A DNA stretch of 23,485 nucleotides from an uncultured Mycolicibacterium sp. (GTDB taxonomy: Bacteria; Actinomycetota; Actinomycetes; Mycobacteriales; Mycobacteriaceae), in assembly GCF_937941905.1 (NCBI RefSeq), contig NZ_CALDGS010000130.1, positions 1 to 23,485 of the forward strand, read 5' to 3'. The stretch's first letter is position 1, and the number at the start of each line of letters is the position of its first letter. A program made the translations under genes and the position numbers. Shown here in pieces: positions 6,609 through 14,083 of the stretch. The notes beneath the pieces are model-generated. The model saw only the letters and a program-made list of their open reading frames with translations. It made no database searches and was not told the origin of the DNA.

Positions 6609-7820
6609 ATGTCGTTCTCGCTTGAGCTGCCGCCCGACCTGGTGCACCTGCGGAACTGGGTGCACGAGTTCTCCCGCGACGTCCTGCGGCCCGCCGGCGC
6701 CGAATGGGACGAGCGGGAGGAGACCCCGTGGCCGATCATCCAGGAGGCCGCCAAGGTCGGTATCTACTCGCTGGAGTACTTCGCCGAGCAGGCCGCCGAG
6801 CCGACCGGCCTGGGCATGCTGCTCACCTTCGAGGAGATGTTCTGGGGGGACGCCGGCATCGCGCTGTCCATTCTGGGCACCGGCCTGGCCGCCGCGGCGC
6901 TGGCCGGCGGCGGCACCGTCGAGCAGCAGGCCGAGTTCCTGCCGCAGATGTTCGGCACCGTCGACGACCCGAAGGTCGCCGCGTTCTGCGCCTCCGAGCC
7001 GGGGGCCGGCTCGGACGTGGGCGCCATCCTCACCCGGGCCCGCTACGACGAGGCCACCGACGAGTGGGTGCTCAACGGCACCAAGACCTGGGCCACCAAC
7101 GGCGGCATCGCCGAGGTGCACATCGTGATGGCGTCGGTGTACCCGGAGCTGGGCACCCGCGGGCAGGCGGCGTTCATCATCCCGCCGGGCACCAAGGGTT
7201 TCCGGCAGGGCCAGAAGTTCCGCAAGCACGGCATCCGCGCCTCGCACACCGCCGAGGTGGTGCTCGAGGACGTGCGCATCCCGGGCCGGCTCATCGTCGG
7301 CGGGCGGGAGAAGTTCGAGGAGCGGGTGGCCCGCGCCCGGGAGGGCAAGAGCGCCAAGGGCCAGGCCGCGATGGCCACCTTCGAGCGCACCCGGCCCACC
7401 GTCGGGGCGATGGCCGTCGGCGTGGCCCGGGCGGCCTACGACTACGCGCTCGAATACGCCCTGCAGCGCGAGCAGTTCGGCCGCAGGATCGCCGAGTTCC
7501 AGGCGGTCGCGTTCAAGCTGGCCGACATGAAGGCCCGCATCGACGCCGCCCGGCTGCTGGTGTGGCGGGCCGGCTGGATGGCCCGCAACGGCAAACCGTT
7601 CGAGCACGCCGAGGGGTCGATGGCCAAGCTGGTGGCCAGCGAGACCGCCGTCTACGTGACCGACGAGGCGATCCAGATCCTCGGCGGCAACGGCTACACC
7701 CGCGACTACCCGGTCGAGCGGATGCACCGCGACGCCAAGATCTTCACGATCTTCGAGGGCACCAGCGAGATCCAGCGGCTGGTGATCGCCCGGGCGCTGA
7801 CCGGGCTGCCGATCCGCTAG
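6609..7820 (+). CDS. Acyl-CoA dehydrogenase (FadE family)
   Basis: An FAD enzyme that makes the alpha,beta double bond in an acyl-CoA and passes electrons to ETF. The 403-residue product has the signature CASEPGAGSD (127-136), then NGTKTWATNGG (156-165), the C-terminal FAD-contact region REQFGRRIAEFQAVAFKLADM, and QILGGNGYTRDYPVERMHRDAK (356-377). The catalytic Glu is E383 in IFEGTSEIQR, the usual place for the medium/short-chain class. A charged stretch (REKFEERVARAREGKSAKG, about 233-251) appears inserted between the beta domain and the C-terminal helices. AAAGGA lies 10 bases before the ATG. Substrate cannot be told from sequence. Its stop interlocks with that of pdxT. Confidence 0.93.
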   Translation: MSFSLELPPDLVHLRNWVHEFSRDVLRPAGAEWDEREETPWPIIQEAAKVGIYSLEYFAEQAAEPTGLGMLLTFEEMFWGDAGIALSILGTGLAAAALAGGGTVEQQAEFLPQMFGTVDDPKVAAFCASEPGAGSDVGAILTRARYDEATDEWVLNGTKTWATNGGIAEVHIVMASVYPELGTRGQAAFIIPPGTKGFRQGQKFRKHGIRASHTAEVVLEDVRIPGRLIVGGREKFEERVARAREGKSAKGQAAMATFERTRPTVGAMAVGVARAAYDYALEYALQREQFGRRIAEFQAVAFKLADMKARIDAARLLVWRAGWMARNGKPFEHAEGSMAKLVASETAVYVTDEAIQILGGNGYTRDYPVERMHRDAKIFTIFEGTSEIQRLVIARALTGLPIR

Positions 7821-8413
7821 CGCGCGCCGGCCACCAGGTCGACGAACAGCCGGTGGATGCGCCGGTCGCCGGTGACCTCCGGGTGGAAGGCGGTGGCCAT
7901 CGCGTTGCCCTGCCGCACCGCGACGATGTGGCCGCCGGCGCGGGCCAACACCTGCACACCGTCGCCGACCCGCTCCACCCACGGGGCGCGGATGAACACC
8001 GCCCGCACCGGCCCGTCCAGACCGGCGAACTCGAGGTCCTCCTCGAAGGAGTCGACCTGGCGGCCGAATGCGTTGCGCCGCACCGTCATATCGATCGCAC
8101 CGAGCGCCTCGGCCTGCCGGCCCGGCGCGCCGGCGTCGAGGATCTCGGTGGCCAGCAGGATCATCCCGGCGCACGAGCCGTAGGCGGGCAGCCCCTCGGC
8201 CAGCCGGGCGCGCAGCGGCTCGAGCAGTTCGAACTCGCGCAGCAGCCGGCTGATCGCGGTGGACTCCCCGCCGGGCAGCACCAGGCCCTCGACGCGGTCC
8301 AGTTCGGCGCGGCGGCGCACGGTGATCGCCTCGGCCCCGGCCGCGCGCAGCGCGGCGAGGTGTTCGCGGGTGTCGCCCTGCATGGCGAGCACCCCGACCA
8401 GCGGTGCGCTCAC
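7817..8413 (-). CDS. pdxT: Pyridoxal 5'-phosphate synthase glutaminase subunit PdxT
   Basis: PdxT hydrolyses glutamine and channels ammonia to PdxS for PLP synthesis. The 198-residue product starts VSAPLVGVLAMQGDTREHL, the family N-terminus. It has VLPGGESTAI (46-54), the nucleophile C81 in YGSCAGMILLA, and the His-Glu pair of the triad in TAFHPEVTGD (H177, E179). The GTG at 8413 overlaps the tesB stop as GTGA. A long in-frame upstream extension is a shadow of tesB and is rejected. It is the last gene of pdxS-tesB-pdxT and ends tail-to-tail with the acyl-CoA dehydrogenase, the two stop codons sharing CTAG. Confidence 0.96.
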   Translation of the reverse strand: MSAPLVGVLAMQGDTREHLAALRAAGAEAITVRRRAELDRVEGLVLPGGESTAISRLLREFELLEPLRARLAEGLPAYGSCAGMILLATEILDAGAPGRQAEALGAIDMTVRRNAFGRQVDSFEEDLEFAGLDGPVRAVFIRAPWVERVGDGVQVLARAGGHIVAVRQGNAMATAFHPEVTGDRRIHRLFVDLVAGAR

Positions 8414-9258
8414 CTGGTCACCGGCGGGGTGAAGTCGCGCGGGTAGCGGGTCATGCCCTCCTGCATGACCGCGGCCACCATCTCCCCGTAGCGGTTGAAG
8501 ATGCGGCCCTGGGTGAGCGCCCGGCCGCCGCACGCCGACGGCGAGTTCTGGTCGTAGAGCAGCCATTCGTCGGCGCGGAACGGCCGCATGAACCACATCG
8601 CGTGGTCCAGCGAGGCCACCTGCAGGTAGTCCCGCTCAGCCGGGTGCACCGACCAGGACGAGCCGAGCAGGGTCAGGTCGCTCATGTAGGCCAGCGCGCA
8701 GATGTGCAGCACCGGGTCGTCGGGCAGCGGGTCGCGGTGGCGGAACCAGACCTGCTGCTGGGCGGCCAGCCCGGGCACCGGGGTGATCTGCTCCCGCGGC
8801 ACCCGGCGCAGCTCCCATTCGGCGAACACCCGGAACCCGGGCTCGTCGATGGCCTTCATGCTGTCGATGTCGGGCAGCTGCTCCGGGTCGGGTGCGACCG
8901 GCATGGCGTCCTGGTGCTCGATGCCGGTCTGGTCGACCTGGAACGACGCCGACATCGAGAAGATCGTCTCGCCGTGCTGGATGGCGCTGACCCGCCGGGT
9001 GCAGAACGACCCGCCGTCGCGGATGCGCTCGACGAAGAACACCGTCGGCGCCTTGGGATCGCCCGGGCGCAGGAAGTAGCCGTGCAGCGAGTGCACCTGG
9101 AAGACCGGGTCGACGGTGCGCACCGCCGACACCAGGGCCTGGCCCGCCACGTGCCCGCCGAACGTGCGCTGGTGGGCACCGCTTTCCGGGCTGAACACCG
9201 CGCCACGGTAGATGTTGACCTCGAGCTGCTCGAGGTCGAGGACCTCTTCGATCGCCAT
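8410..9258 (-). CDS. tesB2: Acyl-CoA thioesterase II, TesB2 type
   Basis: TesB enzymes hydrolyse acyl-CoA to free acid and CoA through a double hot-dog fold. The 282-residue product matches M. tuberculosis TesB2 (Rv2605c) from memory over almost its full length, from MAIEEVLDLEQLEVNIYRG to the C-terminus. The positions equivalent to the E. coli TesB triad are D194 (YMSDLTLL), S216 (ASLDHAMWFM, where E. coli has Thr) and Q250 (LTQGRIF). The ATG at 9258 is 10 bases after the pdxS stop. In-frame codons further upstream overlap pdxS and are not homologous. Its place between pdxS and pdxT is conserved in mycobacteria as I recall, but its role there is unclear. Confidence 0.94.
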   Translation of the reverse strand: MAIEEVLDLEQLEVNIYRGAVFSPESGAHQRTFGGHVAGQALVSAVRTVDPVFQVHSLHGYFLRPGDPKAPTVFFVERIRDGGSFCTRRVSAIQHGETIFSMSASFQVDQTGIEHQDAMPVAPDPEQLPDIDSMKAIDEPGFRVFAEWELRRVPREQITPVPGLAAQQQVWFRHRDPLPDDPVLHICALAYMSDLTLLGSSWSVHPAERDYLQVASLDHAMWFMRPFRADEWLLYDQNSPSACGGRALTQGRIFNRYGEMVAAVMQEGMTRYPRDFTPPVTR

Positions 9259-9268
9259 GTTCCGGCGG

Positions 9269-10183
9269 TCACCAACCCCGCTCGGCCAGCCGGTGCGGCT
9301 CCGGGATGGCGTCGACGTTGATGCCGACCATCGCCTCGCCGAGCCCACGGCTCACCTTCGCCAGCACGTCCGGATCGTCGTAGAAGGTGGTGGCCTTCAC
9401 GATCGCGGCGGCCCGCTCGGCCGGGTTGCCGGACTTGAAGATGCCCGAACCGACGAACACGCCCTCCGCGCCGAGTTGCATCATCATCGCCGCGTCGGCG
9501 GGGGTGGCGATGCCGCCGGCGCAGAACAGCGTCACCGGCAGCTTGCCGGTCCGCGCCACCTCGGCGACCAGCTCGTAGGGAGCCTGCAATTCCTTTGCCG
9601 CGACGTACAACTCGTCCTCGGACAGCGACGTCAGCCGGCGGATCTCGCCGGTGATCCTGCGGATGTGGGTGGTGGCGTTGGACACGTCACCGGTGCCGGC
9701 CTCGCCCTTGGAGCGGATCATCGCCGCGCCCTCGGCGATGCGGCGCAGCGCCTCACCGAGGTTGGTCGCACCGCACACGAACGGCACGGTGAACTTCCAC
9801 TTGTCGATGTGGTGGCTGTAGTCGGCCGGGGTGAGCACCTCCGACTCGTCGATGTAGTCCACCCCGAGCGCCTGCAGGATCTGCGCCTCGACGAAGTGCC
9901 CGATGCGGGCCTTGGCCATCACCGGGATGCTGACCGCCTCGATGATGCCCTCGATGAGGTCGGGGTCGCTCATCCGGGCCACCCCGCCCTGGGCGCGGAT
10001 GTCGGCCGGTACCCGTTCGAGCGCCATCACCGCGACCGCGCCGGCGTCCTCGGCGATGCGGGCCTGCTCCGGGGTGACGACGTCCATGATGACCCCGCCC
10101 TTGAGCATCTCCGCCATGCCGCGCTTGACCCGCGCCGTGCCGATCTGGGGTTCTGCCGGTGTGCCGTTGACCGACGATTCCAC
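9269..10183 (-). CDS. pdxS: Pyridoxal 5'-phosphate synthase subunit PdxS
   Basis: PdxS is the (beta/alpha)8 synthase that builds PLP from ribose 5-phosphate, glyceraldehyde 3-phosphate and ammonia from PdxT. The 304-residue product contains RVKRGMAEMLKGGVIMDVV with the conserved Asp (D34), the Schiff-base Lys K91 in IPVMAKARIGH, YIDESEVLTPAD, and the second catalytic Lys K159 in MIRSKGEAGTGD. The C-terminal phosphate-binding loops FCAGGIATPADAA and GAEGVFVGSGIF are present. The GTG start has GGAGGA 7 bases upstream. A candidate -10 (TAGACT) is at 10218-10213. It is the first gene of the pdxS-tesB-pdxT unit. In-frame codons upstream of the GTG run through the dyad element and are not coding. 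Confidence 0.97.
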   Translation of the reverse strand: MESSVNGTPAEPQIGTARVKRGMAEMLKGGVIMDVVTPEQARIAEDAGAVAVMALERVPADIRAQGGVARMSDPDLIEGIIEAVSIPVMAKARIGHFVEAQILQALGVDYIDESEVLTPADYSHHIDKWKFTVPFVCGATNLGEALRRIAEGAAMIRSKGEAGTGDVSNATTHIRRITGEIRRLTSLSEDELYVAAKELQAPYELVAEVARTGKLPVTLFCAGGIATPADAAMMMQLGAEGVFVGSGIFKSGNPAERAAAIVKATTFYDDPDVLAKVSRGLGEAMVGINVDAIPEPHRLAERGW

Positions 10184-10212
10184 GCTTGTCTCCTCCGCTG
10201 TGTTCGCGCCCC

Positions 10213-10218
10213 AGTCTA
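10213..10218 (-). promoter_or_regulatory. Predicted -10 element of pdxS
   Basis: TAGACT on the minus strand fits TANNNT and is 30 bases before the pdxS GTG. A well-spaced -35 was not found. Confidence 0.35.
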
Positions 10219-10277
10219 GTGCCCCGTGTCCAGGCAATTTCGGTGCGGATTCCGCGCCCCTGCCCCCGCCCCGCCCC

Positions 10278-10340
10278 CGCGGCAGTCGGGAAACCCCCCG
10301 TTTCGCGGCCGGACCGGGGGTGTGCGCGTCTGCTCGCGGG
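10278..10340. repeat. Dyad repeat element, copy B (between the NUDIX gene and pdxS); possible terminator
   Basis: The right arm (about 10314-10340) reads CCGGGGGTGTGCGCGTCTGC then TCGCGG, the same unit as the right arm of copy A at 5598-5623. The left arm (about 10278-10302) is a degenerate inverted copy: CCGCGGCAGTCGGGAAACCC plus a short C/G run. Like copy A it lies just downstream of a minus-strand gene (NUDIX stop at 10360) and upstream of another, which fits a terminator role. Confidence 0.55.
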
Positions 10341-10359
10341 GAACGGGAGGCCCGTCCGG

Positions 10360-11394
10360 TCAGCTGATCAGCTCGGGGGCCTCCGGCACCGGGATCCGCC
10401 CGTCGGCGAAGGCGGCGGCCCGGCCGAGCAGCTCGCCGAGCTGCACCGGGTAGACGCTCTGGCCGGCGGCGACCAGTTCGGCGATCGCCGCCGCGTCGCA
10501 CCAGCGGTGACCGTGGATGTAGCGCCGCTCCAGGCCGGTGTGCCCGTCGGTCACCGGTTCGAACCGCCGGCCGCGGTGCACGAAGAACAGCTCCTCGCTG
10601 CGCAGCACGGCGTTGTTGAAGTCGATCACCGCCTCCCGCCGCCACACCGGGCCGACCAGCGCCTCCGGCGCCACCCGCAGCCCGGTCTCCTCGGCCAGCT
10701 CGCGGGCGGCGGCCTGCGCCAGCGTCTCCCCCGGCTCCACCGCCCCGCCCACGGTGAACCACCAGCGCCGCGCGGTGGCCGGGTTGCCGGCCGGGTCGGA
10801 GCCGCAGAACAGCAGCACCGCGCCGTGCTCGTCGAGCAGCACCACCCGCGCCGAGATGCGCCGCTCGGTGGCCGGACCGGTCTCACCGGTGGCCGTCTCG
10901 GCCCGCTCCACGATCTCGAAATACGTTGGCAGCGGGGCACGTCCGCCCAACCGCAGCCAGCGCGCCAGGGGCCGTTCACGCAACGCCAGGGTGTCGCGCA
11001 CGGCGTCGTTGTGGAAGCGCCGGGCCAGCAGCACCCGCACCTCGGCGTCGGCGAGCTCGGCCACCAGCGGGGTGGGCAGCGTGGTGGGGTCGACCAGCGC
11101 CAGCCCGGCCGACAGTTCGTTCTCGGCGGTCTCCCGCTGCGCCCGGGGTGCCCGCTCGGCGGCGTCGGCCAGCGCGCGCAGCCGCCGGCCCCGCGGGTCG
11201 TCCCCGTAGGCCTGGGCGGCCACCGCCCGGGCCACCACCGCCCGGCGGGCCAGCGCGGCGTCGAGCGCCTGCCAGGACAGGTCGTATCGCACGTGCAGCC
11301 GGTCCAGCCGGTTGGCGGTCTGGTAGGCCCAGCCGGCGACGGCGAGGACGAGCACCAGAACCGCGACCGCGGCCACCAGCAGCGCGGTCGTCAA
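10360..11394 (-). CDS. Membrane-anchored LemA-like / NUDIX hydrolase fusion
   Basis: The 344-residue product (counterpart of M. tuberculosis Rv2609c) has three parts. First is one N-terminal membrane helix (about 3-23). Second is a helical region (about 28-162) whose landmarks YDLSWQALDAALARR, ARRFHNDAVRD and APLPTYFEI resemble LemA proteins. Third is a C-terminal NUDIX domain with a complete box from G217 to L239 (GAVEPGE, seven residues, RELAEETGL), which binds the metal and cleaves nucleoside-diphosphate-linked substrates. The substrate is unknown. The start is a TTG at 11394 forming TTGA with the pimA stop; no ATG or GTG is available nearby upstream. It closes the PIM operon. The LemA assignment is my reading, not a search result. 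Confidence 0.82.
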   Translation of the reverse strand: MTTALLVAAVAVLVLVLAVAGWAYQTANRLDRLHVRYDLSWQALDAALARRAVVARAVAAQAYGDDPRGRRLRALADAAERAPRAQRETAENELSAGLALVDPTTLPTPLVAELADAEVRVLLARRFHNDAVRDTLALRERPLARWLRLGGRAPLPTYFEIVERAETATGETGPATERRISARVVLLDEHGAVLLFCGSDPAGNPATARRWWFTVGGAVEPGETLAQAAARELAEETGLRVAPEALVGPVWRREAVIDFNNAVLRSEELFFVHRGRRFEPVTDGHTGLERRYIHGHRWCDAAAIAELVAAGQSVYPVQLGELLGRAAAFADGRIPVPEAPELIS

Positions 11395-12515
11395 CTGGCG
11401 ACCTGCACCTTCGTCCCGGTCGCCGCGACGGTCTCGTAGACCCGCATGATCTGGTCGGCCACCACCGACCAGTCGTAGCGCTGCACCGCCTCGGTGGCGG
11501 CCTCGACGTAGCGGCCCCGCAGCGCGTCGTCGGCGAGCACCTCGAGCAGCCCGTCGGCCAGCGCGTCGGCGTCGTCGACGGCCACCAGCCGGCCGGCCCG
11601 CCCGTCGAGCAGCACCCGGCGGAACGCGTCGAGGTCGCTGGCCACCACCGCGGTGCCCGCCGCCATCGCCTCGACCAGCACGATGCCGAAGCTCTCCCCG
11701 CCGGTGTTCGGGGCGCAGTAGACGTCGGCCGAGCGCATCGCCGAGGCCTTGGTGGGGTCGTCGGCCTGGCCCAGGCAGCGCAGCCGATCGGCGTGCCGGC
11801 CGGCGTGCTCGCGCAGCTGTTCCTCGTCGCCGCGGCCGACGACCAGGATCTCGATGTCCGGCCAGCGCTGCACCAGCCGCGGCAGCGCGCCGAGCAGTAC
11901 CGCCATGCCCTTGCGCGGCTCGTCGTAGCGGCCGACGAACAGCACGGTGCGGCCGGGCCGCGGATACCCCGGCAGCAGCGGGGCGTTGGCGAACGCCGCC
12001 ACGTCGACCCCGTTGGGGATCACCACCGCGTCCGAGCCGAGCGCCTCCATCTGCCAGCGCCGGGCCAGGTCGGACACCGCGATACGGCCGATGATCTTCT
12101 CGTGGTAGGGCCGCAGGATGCCCTGGAACACCGACAGCGTCAGCGATTTCGTGGTCGAGGTGTGGAACGTCGCCACGATCGGGCCCTCGGCGGCCTGCAG
12201 CGCCAGCATGGACAGGCTCGGCGCGTTCGGCTCGTGCAGGTGCAGCACGTCGAAACGCCCCTCGGCCAGCCACTTCTTGACCTTGCGGTGGGTGGCCGGA
12301 CCGAACCGCAGCCGGGCCACCGAGCCGTTGTACGGGATCGGCACCGCCCGGCCGGCCGACACCACGTAGCCCGGCAGCCGCATCCCCGGCGAGAACGGGG
12401 CCAGCACGCTGACCTCGTGCCCGCGGGCCCGCATCACCTCGGCCAGCTGCAGCACGTGGGACTGCACCCCGCCCGGCACGTCGAACGAGTAGGGGCAGAC
12501 CATCCCGATGCGCAC
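11391..12515 (-). CDS. pimA: Phosphatidyl-myo-inositol mannosyltransferase PimA
   Basis: PimA is the GT4 enzyme that transfers the first mannose from GDP-mannose to the 2-position of phosphatidylinositol on the inner face of the membrane, starting PIM, LM and LAM synthesis. The 374-residue GT-B protein begins MRIGMVCPYSFDVPGGVQSH (G16 in the GGVQSH loop) and contains VATFHTSTTKSLTLS (the H118 region). It also has the GDP-binding R/K pair in GRYDEPRKGM and the GGESFGIVLVEAMAAG motif with the E274-type acid. The match to M. smegmatis PimA from memory is near full length, except that the C-terminal tail ends early, at VQVAS. The GTG start directly abuts the patA stop. Confidence 0.96.
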   Translation of the reverse strand: MRIGMVCPYSFDVPGGVQSHVLQLAEVMRARGHEVSVLAPFSPGMRLPGYVVSAGRAVPIPYNGSVARLRFGPATHRKVKKWLAEGRFDVLHLHEPNAPSLSMLALQAAEGPIVATFHTSTTKSLTLSVFQGILRPYHEKIIGRIAVSDLARRWQMEALGSDAVVIPNGVDVAAFANAPLLPGYPRPGRTVLFVGRYDEPRKGMAVLLGALPRLVQRWPDIEILVVGRGDEEQLREHAGRHADRLRCLGQADDPTKASAMRSADVYCAPNTGGESFGIVLVEAMAAGTAVVASDLDAFRRVLLDGRAGRLVAVDDADALADGLLEVLADDALRGRYVEAATEAVQRYDWSVVADQIMRVYETVAATGTKVQVAS

Positions 12516-13424
12516 CTAGCTGGCCTCCAACCGGGCCCGGCGCTCGTCGGACAGGTCGGCCAGCCACTGCGGCTGCAGCATGTGCCAGTCCTCGGGGTGG
12601 GCGGCGATGTTGGCGGCGAACACATCGGCCATCGCCTGGGTGATCGCGGTGAGATCACCCCCGGCGGTGTCGATCGGCGGATACACCTGCATCCCCCACC
12701 CGTCTCCCTCGAACCAGCAGTGCACCGGCAGCAGCACCGCACCGGTCTGCACGGCCAGCTTGGCCGGTCCGGCCGGCATCCGGGTCGGCTCCCCGAAGAA
12801 GTCGACCTGCACACCGGTGCGGGTCAGGTCGCGCTCGGCCATCAGACACACCACCCCGTTGCCGCGCAACCGGTCGCACAATACCTCGAACGGGGGCCGT
12901 TCGCCGCCGGTCAGCGGCAGCACCTCGAAGCCCAGCCGCTCCCGGTAGGCGACGAACCGCTGGTACAGCGACTCGGGTTTGAGCCGCTCGGCCACCGTGG
13001 TGAACGGGCCGTGGTTCTGCACCAGCCACACCCCGGCCATGTCCCAGTTGCCGCTGTGCGGCAGCGCCAGCACGGCGCCGCGGCCGCGCTCCAGCGCCCG
13101 CCACAGGTGGTCGATGTCGTTGACCGACAGCCGCCGGCCCAGCTCGGCGTGGTCCATCGCGGGCAGCCGGAACGCCTCCCGCCAGTACCGCGCGTAGGAG
13201 GCCAGCGAGGCGCGGACGAGTTCGTCGGGCACCTGCGCCGGGGCCACCCCGAGCACCCGGGCCAGGTTGCGGCGCAACTGATCCGGGCCGCCGCCGCGGG
13301 CGGCGTACCGGGCGCCGGCGTCGAACAGCCCGCGGGCCAGCCGTTCGGGCATGGCCCGCACCAGCCGCCAGCCGGCCGCGTAGCCGAGATCGGTGAGCCG
13401 GCCGGTGACCCCGGCCCCGGTCAC
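12516..13424 (-). CDS. patA: Phosphatidylinositol mannoside acyltransferase PatA
   Basis: PatA transfers palmitate to the mannose added by PimA, giving acylated PIM. It is a membrane-associated member of the HtrB/LpxL-type acyltransferases. The 302-residue product has the catalytic H123 in ALPHSGNWDMAG and E197 in LMAERDLTRTG, with the same 74-residue spacing as in M. smegmatis PatA (H126/E200). Other matches to Rv2611c from memory are TTVAERLKPESLYQRF, FEVLPLTGGERPPFEVL and HPEDWHMLQPQWLADLS. The GTG at 13424 overlaps the pgsA stop as GTGA. Its stop is followed immediately by the pimA start, in keeping with sequential action on the same lipid. Confidence 0.95.
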   Translation of the reverse strand: MTGAGVTGRLTDLGYAAGWRLVRAMPERLARGLFDAGARYAARGGGPDQLRRNLARVLGVAPAQVPDELVRASLASYARYWREAFRLPAMDHAELGRRLSVNDIDHLWRALERGRGAVLALPHSGNWDMAGVWLVQNHGPFTTVAERLKPESLYQRFVAYRERLGFEVLPLTGGERPPFEVLCDRLRGNGVVCLMAERDLTRTGVQVDFFGEPTRMPAGPAKLAVQTGAVLLPVHCWFEGDGWGMQVYPPIDTAGGDLTAITQAMADVFAANIAAHPEDWHMLQPQWLADLSDERRARLEAS

Positions 13425-14083
13425 GATCGGCCCGTCTCCCCGCTCGGCGGCGCCGGCAGCAGGTCCATCGCGCCGGGCGAGGAGCGCACCGCGTGCAGCC
13501 GCTGCGCCACGGTGATCACGCTGGTCACCGCGAGCAGCCAGATCGCCACGTCCAGCATCCACGGCAGCGGGTAGAACGGCAGGTCCGACAGCCCCGCGCC
13601 GACGAGCACCAGGATCAGCCGTTCCGGCCGCTCGATGAGCCCGCCGTCGCCGCGCAGCCCGGACGCCTCGGCCCGGGCCTTGATGTAGGAGATGACCTGC
13701 GAGGTGACCAGGCAGATGCACACCGCCACCAGCAGGGACCGGTCGTGCAGCCCGAACACCACCCACCACAGCAGGCCGCAGAACACCGCGCCGTCGGCGA
13801 TCCGGTCGCAGGTGGCGTCCAGCACCGCGCCGAACCGGGTGCCGCCGCCGCGCTCCCGGGCCATCGCGCCGTCGAGCATGTCGGCGAGCACGAAGAACCA
13901 GATGACCAGCGCGCCCCAGAACAGCTTGCCCATCGGGAACAGCGTGAGCGCCCCGAGCACCGTGCCCGCGGTGCCCAGGATGGTGATGCTGTCCGGGGTG
14001 AAGCCGATGCGCAGCGCGCCGCGGGCCACCGGCCGCGACAGCTTCGTGTACGCCGCGCGCGACAGCAGGTAGAAGTTGCTCAG
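13421..14083 (-). CDS. pgsA: CDP-alcohol phosphatidyltransferase PgsA (phosphatidylinositol phosphate synthase)
   Basis: PgsA joins CDP-diacylglycerol and inositol 1-phosphate to make phosphatidylinositol phosphate, the precursor of PI and PIMs. The 220-residue multi-span protein has the full CDP-alcohol signature: D68-x2-D71-G72-x2-A-R, eight residues, G, three residues, D89, three residues, D93. It also has VTSQVISYIKARAEASGLRG and the family sequence LSNFYLLSRAAYTKLSRPVA at the N-terminus. The residue homologous to the usual start is a CTG (14083), overlapping the HIT stop as CTGA, with GGAGG 4 bases upstream. The nearest upstream standard start is a GTG at 14122, adding 13 Gly/Arg-rich residues. 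I prefer the CTG but this is unsettled. Confidence 0.9.
   Translation of the reverse strand: MSNFYLLSRAAYTKLSRPVARGALRIGFTPDSITILGTAGTVLGALTLFPMGKLFWGALVIWFFVLADMLDGAMARERGGGTRFGAVLDATCDRIADGAVFCGLLWWVVFGLHDRSLLVAVCICLVTSQVISYIKARAEASGLRGDGGLIERPERLILVLVGAGLSDLPFYPLPWMLDVAIWLLAVTSVITVAQRLHAVRSSPGAMDLLPAPPSGETGRS

Noticed and set aside
11395..12567. Long N-terminal extension of the NUDIX protein reading through pimA
   Set aside because: It overlaps all of pimA in another frame and is Arg/Gly-rich. The TTGA junction and the membrane helix right after the TTG fix the real start.
10926..13574. 882-codon plus-strand frame opposite pimA and patA
   Set aside because: Low-complexity Ala/Arg/Pro/Gly composition opposite two well-supported genes; a GC shadow.
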